Positions 1 through 11,304 of a stretch of DNA of 64,000 bases are shown piece by piece (the stretch's first letter is position 1; every line of letters begins with the position of its first letter). The notes below the pieces were generated by a model. It was given only the letters and a program-made list of their open reading frames with translations, made no database searches and was not told the origin of the DNA. The stretch spans positions 62,001-126,000 of the forward strand of contig JAMAHW010000010.1 of the NCBI GenBank assembly GCA_023627715.1. The letters run 5' to 3'. This DNA is from Periconia sp. R9002 (Eukaryota; Ascomycota; Dothideomycetes; Pleosporales; Periconiaceae). The translations under genes and the position numbers were made by a program.

Positions 1-1207
1 ATGAGTCACACCTCTTGTCTCTCACAGTTGCCTACCGTTGTTCAGTATTGCCATTTGTCTGTGGGGGTGTTGACCTACAGTATCCGTGAGGTTTTTCGCT
101 ATCTATGTATGGTGATTTTTGGTATTGTTTGACGAGCCGGCTTGTTCGTTGCTCCGAGCTAGAAGCTTATCTGTAGTTGTCTCATTTGGAGGCCGAGACT
201 GAGGCCGAAGTGGATAGGGACTTTCGAACGGAGGGTTTTGAAGACCGACATAGGAGATGAGCAATTTGAATGAAAGTGTGTGTGGGCGTTGAGCGACAAT
301 CTTATACACTTGATGATGAAGCCATTTGTGGTTCATCCATCAGTCCAGGCGCTGAACAACGCTAGGTAACCAAAGAAGACAAAGAGAAAGAAGTAGGAGA
401 GAGACAAGACGTGACTCATTCAGCGGCCATTGAATGAGTTCATAGAGGAGGTTGTGGGAGAGAAAGAAGGGAGCAGAAACTAGCAAAAATTAATCATAAC
501 GAGTGACAATATAACTGTTTCCACATCAAAGTGCTTCCACAAGTGACTGCACCGTGTGACATTAGCACTCTAGATATTTATTGAAGGATTATTTGTGTAA
601 GTTCGCTTACAAAAGCGGACCACGTGACATAACCGAGAGGTCTCTGAACATTTGAAGCTCAACCCACAAACGCCAGTCGGGATATCCTTTTTTGGTTGGT
701 TTAGAAATCAAAGCCGCTCGCCTTTTTTTAGTCACTCCTTTTCGAATTTTTTTCTGTTTAAGTAGGATCCTACACATAATCCTAAACGAAGTAACCTTCC
801 TGCTCGAGTCTTCCATACATGTACATATTATCCGGCTGATACTTACATTAAACAATCACCGTGGCGCTCCTGGCAGCGGTAGATAGTATCAAACAATCAG
901 GTATTAGGCTACTAGCGGCAATCAGCTACGCCCGAGTTGCTTTTAGAAAGGGGTTTATCTAGTCGGACGTAGCTAAGAAGCCGGGGTAATCATTATGTGT
1001 CTCGATGGTGAAGTCTTAATCGCTAGTGTTACATATATTGTAAGTCTAAAGGCACTAGACATTAGCTTTACGAAGACATTTTAGCACATACCCCTGGGAG
1101 AAACAGAAACAACGGTGAATATGTGCAGTATAACCACCCACAAAAAATTAAAACTAAGATAATATACAATATATACATGAAAAGGCGGAAGTGACTCGTT
1201 CTGGACC
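1..1207. other. Intergenic, no gene seen
   Basis: No open frame here looks like a real protein: the short ORFs lack recognisable motifs and convincing splice sites. The right part lies downstream of the leftward PPR-like gene and should contain its 3' UTR. The palindrome TACATGTA-like sequence near 820-830 belongs to a motif family seen in many intergenic stretches of this window. Confidence 0.6.
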
Positions 1208-4200
1208 TCAGTGGCGATGGTCGCTCCTGTCTCGCGGAGCGGACTCATAATCGGCGACATCATTGTTGGAAGGCCATTCCCATCCCTCGACACTCTCAAT
1301 GCGCGCCTTGATCAATTCCACGAGCTCTGGGCTTGCACAATTCTCCTTAGAGTCTGATCTCCATGTCCCTTCTAGTCCCGAACGTAGTGCTACTAGTATA
1401 AAGAACAGCTGGTCTAGCCCTCCTTTGCACGCATGAGCGAGCCTTTTGATTTGTTCATGGTGGGCTGTCATCCAAATTGATAGTGAATATAGGCCCTCGT
1501 AATCGCGAAACATACCCAATGTTCGAACATAGAGATGCAAAACTGGAAGGTCAGGGATATGAGCAGAAGGTTGATTCTGCTGCTGAGACATATCGTGGCT
1601 TCTCGGATCCACGTCTGTACCAACGAGATCGAGAAATGCGACGCGTACAGTTCTTGGTGCTGTAGAGAGAATGAATTGTGCATCTTCGTAGGGAAGAAGA
1701 CCTTTATAAGCGACGTATGCAGCACGACGCGCGGTCATACACAGCCTCAGGAATAAAGAATCGTTGGCGTCGTGATCAATTTCATCTAGTGTTTGGAAGA
1801 TCTTGCAAAGAGTTTTGTATTGCTCAACAACACAGAGTGCTCTCAGAATGGCGGTATTTTCTTTGCTCTGACCCTCAACGTATTTGTGGTAGTACTGGAT
1901 CTTCTCTGCGTATTCCGCCCACGCCGGACTACAAGCAGGTTTGTAGTGCATTAAAAGAGACAGAGCGTATTTAAACCTATAATGCTTGTCAGACTCTAAC
2001 CGTAAGCGATGATCCGTCGGGCGATCTGCAGAATGGTCCACCGGATGAACCGGAAGGGATAGAGGCTCGGTAGAAGGCGGGCGGGACAAGCGTCCGAAGC
2101 GACACAGAAATTTGATAAATGAGGTAAAAAAGTATTCTGGGACGGGAAGTTCATTCGAAGGGCGAAGCTCATCCGAAGGGGGGAGCTCATCTGAAGGGGA
2201 GAGCTCATCTGAAGGGGAGAGCTCATCTGAAGGGGAGAGCTCATTCGAAGGGGAAAGCGAGCCTTCCAATAGGCACTTCAGTCCCCCGTTAAACATGGAC
2301 TGTGTCGCTTCGAGAAGTTGTAGCGTTAGATTAAGATCGGGTAGGGTTCCAATAAGAAACGCAACGAGCCTTTCGGTCAGGTTAATATTTTTGGCAATCA
2401 TTCGCTGATAGAGGTCTTTAAAGCTAGGGACGGGTTCATCCAAATGCACGTAATGAAGTGGAGAACGAGCATCCGGCATGACGTCCTCGGTGTCGCCAGG
2501 CAGAGTGGAGTCCTGAGTATCGAACCGACTTTTTCTGTGGTCTTTGGCTACTGGGTGATGAAGTTTTTCGAACATAGCAAAATACACTTCAGCAGAAGCG
2601 TTATTACCTGATGCTTCGCAGGCGAGAAAGCATGCCCATGCTTCACGCTTTGTACGAGTGGCGCGTACGCGCGCCGCCCATGTCAATGGAACCGACTTTT
2701 TGTGTTTCACAGCTGTTGAGACATGTGGGAATAATGTTCGCCACTGTATAGTAGGTGATCGATCCGTGTCCCAGCCAGCGTATATCTCAGCAATCTGCTC
2801 CCATGCACGACCTTCATAACCGGCTTCATACATCTTATGCATAATACGGGACGCTCTTGATGCACCAAACTCGTACCCCTTCTCTTCATCCATTGCGTTT
2901 CGATTCTCTTTCCACGGAGGCCAGCCTGCGCCTTTTAAGCTTGCCCATTCTCGTTCTTGGGCAGTTTTGGGATGTGCGAGTTGATTACGTGCCACTGCTC
3001 TAAACCCCCTTTGGGTCACCACGAGGGCGGGTTCACAGCTGGCCATAAACTGCAGTATTTGGAATTGGGCTTCTTCTTGATACGTTACGTTCGCAAGAGC
3101 ATTTACAGATGTGGGTAGAGAAATCAGTTGGAGAACGGTGTTGCTGAAGTGGGTCATATCGGAAGGTCGCTTGACTGTCTGATGGCGATAAATTCTGGCA
3201 GCCTCTGTAACGTAGAATGAAGCAATCCAAGGTATGGCTTCGGGCCAAATCTTACGTGCATGGCGTAATAAACGGACCACCAGAGTTTGGAGGGACGTCC
3301 AAGGAATATTTTGTAATTGACTTCTCGCCTGAAGGTGCCTCATGATTATTCCCAAAGAACGAATCTTGATGTTCTTTCTATGAAGAAAGAGGTTAACTAG
3401 GAACAACGGAGGCATCTCGTGCTGATCTTTGAAAAGAGAAGCCGCAGACACCGAATACTTTTCTAGAATACTTTGTGACCACTTCTCCACACTGTCGAGA
3501 GTATAGCCGTTTGAGTGGAGAGCGTGAAGCTCTTCAACAGACAGCGCTGGATCAAACTGGACTGCCGGGTTGGTCGTTACAGCATGAACGTGCTGGGATA
3601 GGATAAAATGTAGGGGCACAGGCCGAGTGAGGTGCTGGGCGTGTTCAGCACCCTCTCGGTTTTGAGTCCTACTCGAAGAGTGAAGACGTGGATCTGGATG
3701 CGCATAATGAAGACCCTTCCTCTGGGGTGATGTACCCTCATAAAGATGCCGCGATGTATTTTTTATCGAATCTAGGACCATGGTAGGCTGACTTCGACGC
3801 AAGGCCTTTAACCTCTGACGGGAAAGGGATGCCCGCCAGTCGACGGGTGCTACATGCTCTCCATCACCCTCATCCTCATGCTGATTCTGTTCCTCTGGAT
3901 CTGGCAAGGAGAAATCGTTTGTAGTTGATGTATCGCCCTCGGGTTCGATCGTGTTTTTGGGAGGTTCGCATGTAGAGCTGTATTTCCTACTAGGCGGAGG
4001 CTGTCCGGTAGTTATCAGTAGCCTATGTGAGCAATGGTGGGTCGAAAGACAGTTTCGCGTGGAAGCTCGAGGTAATGCCAAAAAGGAATTGCGACGGTAA
4101 AGACATATAAGCCGAGGGTATGACTGGTGATGGGTATGAAGGTAGAACGAGCGATGCTAGACAGAGTCAGAGATGCCGATAATGAAGCCTTTGCAATGCT

Positions 4201-4289
4201 ATGCTACTCACTGGTAAAGAAACGCGAATATAATCGGGGAGGAGGCGGCATGGGCTACCTGGAGCTACCAGGATGGAAAGCAAGGGCAT
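1208..4289 (-). CDS. Mitochondrial PPR-like fungal protein
   Basis: About 997 residues in the model chosen here. The long frame has no in-frame ATG at its 5' end: it opens with a TTG and is open back to about 4160. I therefore add a first exon starting at an ATG at 4289, joined by an 88-nt intron (4124-4211, donor GTGAGT, acceptor CAG) in phase 0. The N-terminus is then basic and Ser/Arg/Leu-rich (RRNSF..RASTRN..RKYSST), like a mitochondrial presequence. The body is helical and resembles uncharacterised fungal pentatricopeptide-like proteins, for example the stretches WPPWKENR and IYAGWDTD near residues 410-460; similar proteins act in organellar RNA expression or complex I assembly, but no specific role can be assigned. 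A Ser-Pro-Asp repeat interrupts the C-terminal third. The divergent neighbour begins about 500 bp away. The first exon is the least certain part. Confidence 0.72.
2147..2254 (-). repeat. 18-bp coding minisatellite, six units
   Basis: Six head-to-tail 18-bp units inside the PPR-like gene. Each encodes a hexapeptide of the form [SPR]PS[DN]EL; three central copies are identical at protein level (SPSDEL). The unit is a multiple of three, so copy-number change would preserve the frame. The surrounding protein is also Ser/Pro-rich, which suggests an unstructured spacer between helical parts. Confidence 0.9.
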
Positions 4290-4793
4290 TCATTGATAGA
4301 AGGCACGACGTTTGTACGCTTTGCGCGAAATGACAGATGAATTGTAAATGAGAGAAAGAGGGGGAAAGATCTAGGGCCGCAATAATAGAGTGTAGAAAAG
4401 AATCCACCCAGCGATGTCTAGTCTAATGGCGAAGAGGATGGTAGAGTGTAATCTATCGTGGCGCTAGCCTCGTTACGGCTATTATTACAGGCTTGGCGCC
4501 GTACTCGCTCGCGTTCTGTTCATCCCCCAGCGAACTGCATCTCCATCAGAAAAGCAATCCAAGCTCGCATTCCACCTTGTCTTGTCGCGCTGATCCGGTC
4601 TTCAACTACACATCAATCCCGCGCGTCCTAGGCTTCTACGGCTGCATAACTGGTTAGCCCTGTTTCTCGCAGTGCAGGACATGCTCAACCTCTTCACCAC
4701 CATCCCTCTGTGGTCGCTCTGAGCGCGTTTTCCCGACCCGACCTTCCGCACCTCTTTCCCGCATCGCGAACAGCGTCCACCATCACCATCACC
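4290..4793. other. Divergent promoter with a short uORF
   Basis: About 500 bp separating two divergent genes. A 13-codon upstream ORF beginning at the ATG at 4681 (ends 4722) lies ahead of the rightward gene and would be in its leader if transcription starts far enough upstream. The sequence close to 4794 is C/T-rich, as usual for filamentous fungal promoters. No clear TATA box. Confidence 0.5.
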
Positions 4794-7576
4794 ATGGCTA
4801 CCGACACCGCCCAACCTAGCACCAATGGTGCTCTTACTCCACCCTCTCTACCGCCTGCGCCCGCTTCGCCATCGCCCGCAAAGCGGAAACGCACCGATAC
4901 TGACGCCTTGGCCAATGGCGCACCATCTGGCGCGACTGTCAACAGCCCGCCTCCCTCTTTGCAGGCTGTGCTAGAAGATATAGTTGCAGTATTGCAGAGG
5001 TATTTGACCCCAAATGCGGCGCATCGCGTCGCGTACAAATGCGACTGCTAACATTGGATAGCTACGATACTCAGCCTTCGATACTCGAACACCCCATCGT
5101 ATCTTCGGCCGCGCGAGCAGCATCGGGCGAGGCTGATGCAAAACGCACCAAGTTAACCCCTCCGACCCCCGCTACTATTACCAGTCTGCTCAAAAGTCAT
5201 TCCTATGACTCTTTCGAGGCATTGGAGAAGGACGCTGAGGATGCGACCGCAGAGATTCTTGCAACCATTGGTTCTGGTGAGCTCGACGCGGTACCATCTA
5301 GCCCAGAAGAAAGTGCTTTACAAGCCAAGGTACTCGCCTTTCGAAAAATGCTTAGAAGCTTGATCCACAGGGAAGAGGTCAGAAGAGCCCACGTCGAAGC
5401 AAAGAAACGGAATTCTGAAAAGGGGATGGGTGGCCAACAGGACAACACATCTACGCAGATTAAGGAAGAAGACCCGGAGAGTCGGACGGTTTTGACGCTT
5501 TTCGGAACCGCTCAAGGACCGAAGCAGTTGTTTTCGAGCCTACAACAGCCACGTTCGATACCCTCATCTAATCCAGTTTCTAATTTGGATACTTCGGTCA
5601 AGGTAACTTTGCCATTACGAGAATCAACACTGCCCAATATTATCTCTACAACAGAGGTTCTCCCCCTTCCTGACGGAATAGAAGACAAAAAGAACAAGGA
5701 GAATGCGACAATTGGTAAATTATTCAAAGCACCTGCACACTTGCCACAGCTTAGCCCCCCTAAGCTTGCGAAAACACTTACTACGAAGGGAAGTACAGTT
5801 ACATTTGCCCACCCAGAAGTGCCAAAACCAAGCCGCAAGGGCTCACATTCATACGCAAACCAACAACTATCTGCTGGGTACTGGCTGGGCTATGGCGGGG
5901 TGGACATGCCAAAAGATCCCACATCACCAACTGCAAAGCAGAAAAGTCGCCAACGCGCCCTCAGCACTGGTGCCGGCGAACAGCCACCGTCGGAACTGAC
6001 TCTGACGGCTGTTAAACAAGCAAAAGAGGATGCCTTGTTTCGTAGTGCATATTCCAGCTTCGCGCCAACCCGAGACAATGCGTCCGCAATTGTCCCAGAA
6101 GAGACCAAGAATATGGTCTGGTGGCAGAAAGTTGGCGAGAAGCGATTCAACGAGGTATTTCCTGTTGATCCTGATCTGCTTGAGCTGGAGGCTGGTATCG
6201 AGCCCGAGGAGGAACTAGACGAAAATGAGGATGAGTTGTTTAAGGAAGCGGTCGAACAGTTCGAGCCTATTCAAGGTCCGACTCTTGAGTTGGAAGAAAA
6301 ATCGTATCTGGAAAAAAGCACCGAAGAAGTTCTGACTGAGATTTCTGAACTTTTGGAAACTCTTGCATCTCATCAACGGATTCGCAATTCTTCTCTGGCC
6401 ACTAACCCACGCACACCGGTCATCCAGAACGCGTCTCTGGCCAACTTGGCTGGTAGTCCATCTACACCATCATCGGAAGAAGTGGATATCTACCAGATAC
6501 TCAAAGCCCAACTAACCATGATGATATTACAGCTTCCCCCTCACGCCCTTGCCAAACTCAACGGGGACCAACTAGAGGAGTTGAATATCAGCCGAACCAT
6601 CTTGATCGAGAATAAAGACACGCACGGAGTGCTGGAAGAAGATCAGGCTTCTAGACTGGCGAAAGTTCCAGTGCCTGCCGCAGCTGGTCCACCCAGTCTG
6701 TCACGTATGGCATCAGGGGGCTCAGCATCACACCATTATTCTTCCAGCAATACGCAATATGGCCGCAACGCGCCATCGGTTCATAGCACCGCTCGTCCTG
6801 TACAGGCTTCAACATCGTATTTCCCACAGCAACAAGCGGTACATCGATCTCCTTCTGTCCAATATCCTCGATCATCGACGGGCCCTCAATCAAATTACCA
6901 GACACCAGGCACCACGTATACTGCCAACTCCCGCCCGACCTATGGTGCCAATCCCAATTACGCACAGCAGACGCCCCGGGCAGCTCATGCGCCAGCTCCC
7001 AATCAGTACTATAATCAGTCGGCTTCGCGGACGAACAGTTACGGTGGAGCTGCTGCATCTCAGTACTATGGTGCAACGCCTCAACCGCAAGCCCAAGTCC
7101 GGTACCCACAACAGCAACAAAATGGGTTTTTTCCACCGCGGCCGCAAAACGTAGCACCCATGTACCCTAGTACCCCCAGCGCACATGGGCGTACCGCCTC
7201 GCCACTCAAAGTTGCACCTACCCCAAATGCATCCCAGCCAACTTACCCGCCACGTGCCCCAAGTGGATTCAGTACACCCATCTCTAGTGGGCCTGTTCGC
7301 AACACTTATTATCCAGCAAGTCAATTCGGACAAGCTCAGCCCCAACCTCACACTCCTGTCGCTGGAGCTGCTGCTCCTCGGACTTCCACTGCTACGCCTG
7401 GTTATGGCGCAAACCCGCAGCAGATAATTCTGAATCAACAACAGGCGCAGGCAGCAACCCAACCACAAGCAAGATTAGCAGCACAGACGAGCTTTTCCTC
7501 CAGGCAGAGCAGCGGGACGCCACAGCCGGGTCCACTGAATGGTCAATTTCCAAACGGGCAGCCAACCGCGGGATGA
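4794..7576 (+). CDS. Pro/Gln-rich probable nuclear regulator
   Basis: About 906 residues from two exons; one 62-nt intron (5000-5061) with donor GTATTT, branch GCTAAC and acceptor TAG. The start is the ATG in the strong context CACCATGG; the frame stays open upstream only to a GTG. Residues 1-60 contain a basic KRKR stretch that may be a nuclear localisation signal. The N-terminal third is helical and charged, the middle holds the most conserved-looking block (KQKSRQRALSTG, then ALFRSAYSSFAPTRDN and VWWQKVGEKRF, about residues 305-385), followed by an acidic segment. From about residue 560 the protein is low-complexity Pro/Gln/Ser/Tyr. The architecture resembles fungal chromatin or transcription co-regulators, and I recall similar central blocks in uncharacterised ascomycete proteins, but I cannot name the complex. 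Nuclear role is inferred from composition only. Confidence 0.75.
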
Positions 7577-8046
7577 TGGTCGAGCATGTCACAAAAGACG
7601 GCGTGCCTTTTTGACCGGCTGGTAGGGAGAGATCTTGTGCGTGAAAAAGGTACAATAGTGTTATCAAGGATAGGATCGAGGAACTGGCGTTTTGTCGAAC
7701 GGCTGAACATTCTGGTATTGAGATAAAAGTGACCTTTGGTTGGATACCACGGATTCCTTCCTTCACGGATAATTTTCCTTTTGGGGCACTTGCCGTGTAT
7801 TACTTTTAATAAATCTGGCAAGCTAGTCTATTTTTCATTTGGTATGTCTCTTGTCATATGGCTATGAGAATGTAGGTAGTTGTGTATATCTAGGTGGAAT
7901 TTCATGCGTGAGCGAAAAGAAGTGGCTGGTGTCAAAATTGTGGCTGAATATCGAGGCGCTGCTTACTAATATCACCACACTCGAAAAATCCGAACTCACT
8001 CAACCTCTGCCCCTCCGTCGCACATCTATAGCCAACCATCACCACC
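7577..8046. other. Intergenic, 3' UTR and eIF3k promoter
   Basis: 470 bp between two genes on the same strand. It must hold the 3' end of the upstream transcript and the promoter of eIF3k. Near 7800 there is an AATAAA-like element (TTTTAATAAATC) that could serve polyadenylation. The last 60 bp before the next ATG are C-rich. No ORF is supported. Confidence 0.5.
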
Positions 8047-9052
8047 ATGGGCGCCCCTTTCGATTATGCGCCCGAGCGGCCCGAACACATCGAGAGCATT
8101 CTTAATGGACTCGAACGATACAATCCCGAAACCACGGCCACGTTCCAGGAATATGTCATGCAGCAGTGCGAAAACCAGACATACGACTGCTTTGCTAACC
8201 TGGCCTTGTTGAAGCTGTACGTCAAGTCTCTTGCCTTTGCTTGTGAAAAATTCCCCTTCGATGATGATCAACAACCACAACGTTTCCTATTACCCGAGGG
8301 ACTGGAGATTGAATCCCTCCACCCGCTGAAGTTGCAATTATTAGCTCTATCTGAATATCATATTGCCATCCCATATGCACAACACGCAACATTGGAAATA
8401 GAGCTTTCGCTGACGTGGATCTATTATTTCCTAGATACCAGTTCAACCCTCAACTCAGACAAGATGAAACCGTCACCAACATCCTCGTCAAAGCCCTGAC
8501 CGTATTCCCCAGTCCCGACTTTTCCCTTTGCCTGTCCCTCCTCCCGAGCCACACACTTGCCCCTCTGTCTACGTCGTCACATACCCCCGCTGTCGGCGAC
8601 GCACCGCTATCGGAGGCTGTGCAAAAGCTCAACGAACTCAAGAACCTACTTGAGGGCGCCGACTACACCCAGTTCTGGGCCACCCTGGACTCGGACGACC
8701 TCTATGCTGATTTGGTTGCCGATGTATCAGGCTTTGAGGAGCTTATGCGCGTGCGCATTGCCGCGACTGTGAGCCAGGCCGTCCGTGAGGTGGAGCGAAG
8801 CATCTTGGAGAGCTGGTTGAACTGCCAGGGCAAGGAGTTTGAGCACTTTGTCGGTACCGTGTGTGGGTGGAATGTCGACGGAAACAAGATCAAGATACCC
8901 ATTAACAAGGACAACGAAGCCAAGGGCACGGTTGTGAGGGAGAATGTCAAGTTCGACCGTAAGCAGAGCCTATTTCCATACAAGAGCAATCGCTAACAAA
9001 TACTACAGAATTCTCGAGGATAGTCAGAAGAGCTTATGAGCAGCCAGCATAA
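8047..9052 (+). CDS. eif3k: Translation initiation factor eIF3 subunit K
   Basis: 245 residues from three exons, the usual eIF3k length. It is a peripheral subunit of the eIF3 complex on the 40S ribosome and carries a HEAT-like plus winged-helix fold of the CSN8/PSMD8/EIF3K family. The N-terminal motif [18 protein letters not shown], the block [15 protein letters not shown] and the C-terminal [14 protein letters not shown] are diagnostic. Intron 1 (8217-8434, 218 nt, GTACGT..CTAG) is the longest intron modelled here; splicing restores KLYQFNP. Intron 2 (8959-9008, GTAAGC..CAG) restores FDQFSR. Intron 1 is open throughout in the exon 1 frame, so retention would give a 150-residue product with an unrelated tail. 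Start ATG has a CACCATGG context. Confidence 0.95.
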
Positions 9053-11304
9053 ACCAAACGCGATATGAGTAAGAACGAGACACGATTAGATGGTTAGCCT
9101 GCATGGGTCGGATTTGAATCACTGGCGTTTTGGAGGGGTAGTGACGAGGGTTGGCGGGTGAAAAGCCCCCTACCACGCCTTTTTATTAGCGGAATTCAGC
9201 AGCGGCTATGAAGCGACAAAGGGAAAACAAAAGTGTTGCCGTCAAAATGCATGTCTCTGAGCACGCATAAGTTCCTCGACACAGCAAAAGTTGAGGGAGG
9301 ATCTGAGGAAAGAATACCCACCAAAAAAACATCAATCCCTCTTCCACATGTCTGTCTGAGAGAATCAACCAGTGTCCCTTCCCCACGTTAAGAGCAGTTT
9401 TTGCTTGTGGATCGTGCTCACTCGCTGTCATGACGTCGGACTCATCTTGTGTGCTCTTGCTACTCTTTCTTGTCACGAATCCGTCAGGCGACAAGGTCCA
9501 CATGTCCTCCATCCTTGTCTAACTCCACGACAAGTAGAATTTTCTTTAGCTTCAACATTTGCAGGGTGTTCAACATCAGACTAGAATAGCAGCCCCCTCA
9601 ACCGCTTGAGAAGAACATACGAAAGCAAACTCTAGAAATAAACACCTTGAAGTCAGACACCGGATAACATTGCATATTAATACCAAAATCGTAATATAGA
9701 TCCTCGCGCGCGGCAATGTCATTGCATTCGGTATTGACACCGTGAAGGATAAATCACGTATGCACATACTCTAATTACGAATTCATACCACCCTCCTAAG
9801 AAACACCACCCCCTTCGTTCAGTCCGATCGATCCAAGCCCTCTATCCTTCAGTCAGCCAACGGGCCCACCCAGATCAATACAACCAACCTCCCTCTCAAA
9901 GATGTAACCACCCCACGAGGACGAGGACAAATCCATACGTCAACTAACTCAAAATACGCCACGTAGACAAAGAGAAGGAGGGAAGGACTGAGCACGCACA
10001 TACTACCCCTCCCCCCCTCTCTATCTCTAGCCATCACAAACCCGTCGAACGACCCACCTAGCACGGTGCGCGTCTGCGAAACGGTGTGTGTGCTTGCAAA
10101 GTGGACGGAACAAAGCAAGGATCTGTCAGAGGGTGGGTAAGGTTGGATCACTAACGAACGTGCAACGACGCGGCACGACACAGAAGAGGACAGGATGGAA
10201 GATAGAAGATAGAATAAAGGATCAAACCAGTATGTTGATATGTACTCGTCATTTGATTTGTGTTTGGCCTGATCTAGGTGTTACTTTCCTTTCCTTCGTT
10301 TCCTTTCCTTTCGTTTCTTTATATCCCCATCTTGACCGAGTTACTACATGTATATTTTGATCCGCTCCTTGCTTTGCTTTGCTTTGGTAGTCCTGAATAA
10401 CCTGACTAAGTGACTACCTGACTACCTAACTCTATTTCCCCCCTCTCCCGCGTGCGTACCCACATACATAAGGATGCCTGCCAGCGAAGCAAAGTTTCCT
10501 TCCATAACTGTTGAGACCCAGGCCTGATATGTGTATGTGTATGTATATGACCGACCCTACGTCTCCCCTTGCAAAAAAAAAAAAAAAAAAAAAAAACGGG
10601 GTTCAAAAAGGTTGCCACGCAGTCACCTCCCAAGTCACGTTCGTTTCAGAAGAGACACAGAGAGAGAGAAGTAGAACCCTCTAGACAGACATATGCAACA
10701 ACAGAAGGAGTGAAATTTTATGCGCGTGATGTCATCTTGAGATTCTTCTTTTTTTAGATGTTGGTGGTGGTGGGGGGACCTGAACTATACAAAAAAAGAG
10801 GAGGGTTCGTCCTTTATAGCCTTCGTTTCCTCCCTCCTCCGCCTTATTAACTCAGCACGTCGTTGTTTTCGTCGTCGTGTATGTGTGTGGGAAGGATGTA
10901 AAAGTGAGGCCAAAAGAAATCCCACCAACCGAATCCCAGGACAAAAGAAGAAAAGAACGCCTCGCTCGGGGGGGGAGTGTGATAAGAAAGAAAAGAAGAA
11001 CGCAACATGCCATTTGGAAGGGAGAGAGAAAAAAGGTGGGAGTCATGGATCAGAGGCCGTTCAATGTCCAGCAAGATACATAGTCCAGTTAGGTAAAAGA
11101 TTGGGAGAGAGAGAGAAAAGGGAACATACACACAAAGAAGACCGAAAGAAGTGAAAAAAAAGCAAGTTTTGGCGAAGCGGGTATATATTGGTTGCGTCTT
11201 TTCAAATCCCTCGAAACAAAAAAAAGACGCAAAAAAGGTAGGAGGGTATACTCAAGAAAACAAAAGAAAATAAAGCACCGAAAGGCTTTGCCCATTACAT
11301 TATT
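9053..11304. other. 2.25 kb convergent intergenic region
   Basis: Lies between the 3' ends of eIF3k (+) and bck1 (-). It is unusually long for convergent genes and I find no credible coding frame. It contains a run of 24 A (separate entry), a pyrimidine-rich TTTCC tract near 10283-10320, TTTGC repeats near 10371-10386 and purine-rich stretches around 10920-11160. An unannotated non-coding transcript or long UTRs could occupy it, but nothing in the sequence shows that. Confidence 0.5.
10573..10596 (+). repeat. A24 homopolymer
   Basis: An uninterrupted run of 24 adenines, by far the longest homopolymer in the window, within the convergent gap. No coding frame or target-site duplication that would mark a retroposed cDNA is evident beside it. 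Confidence 0.9.
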
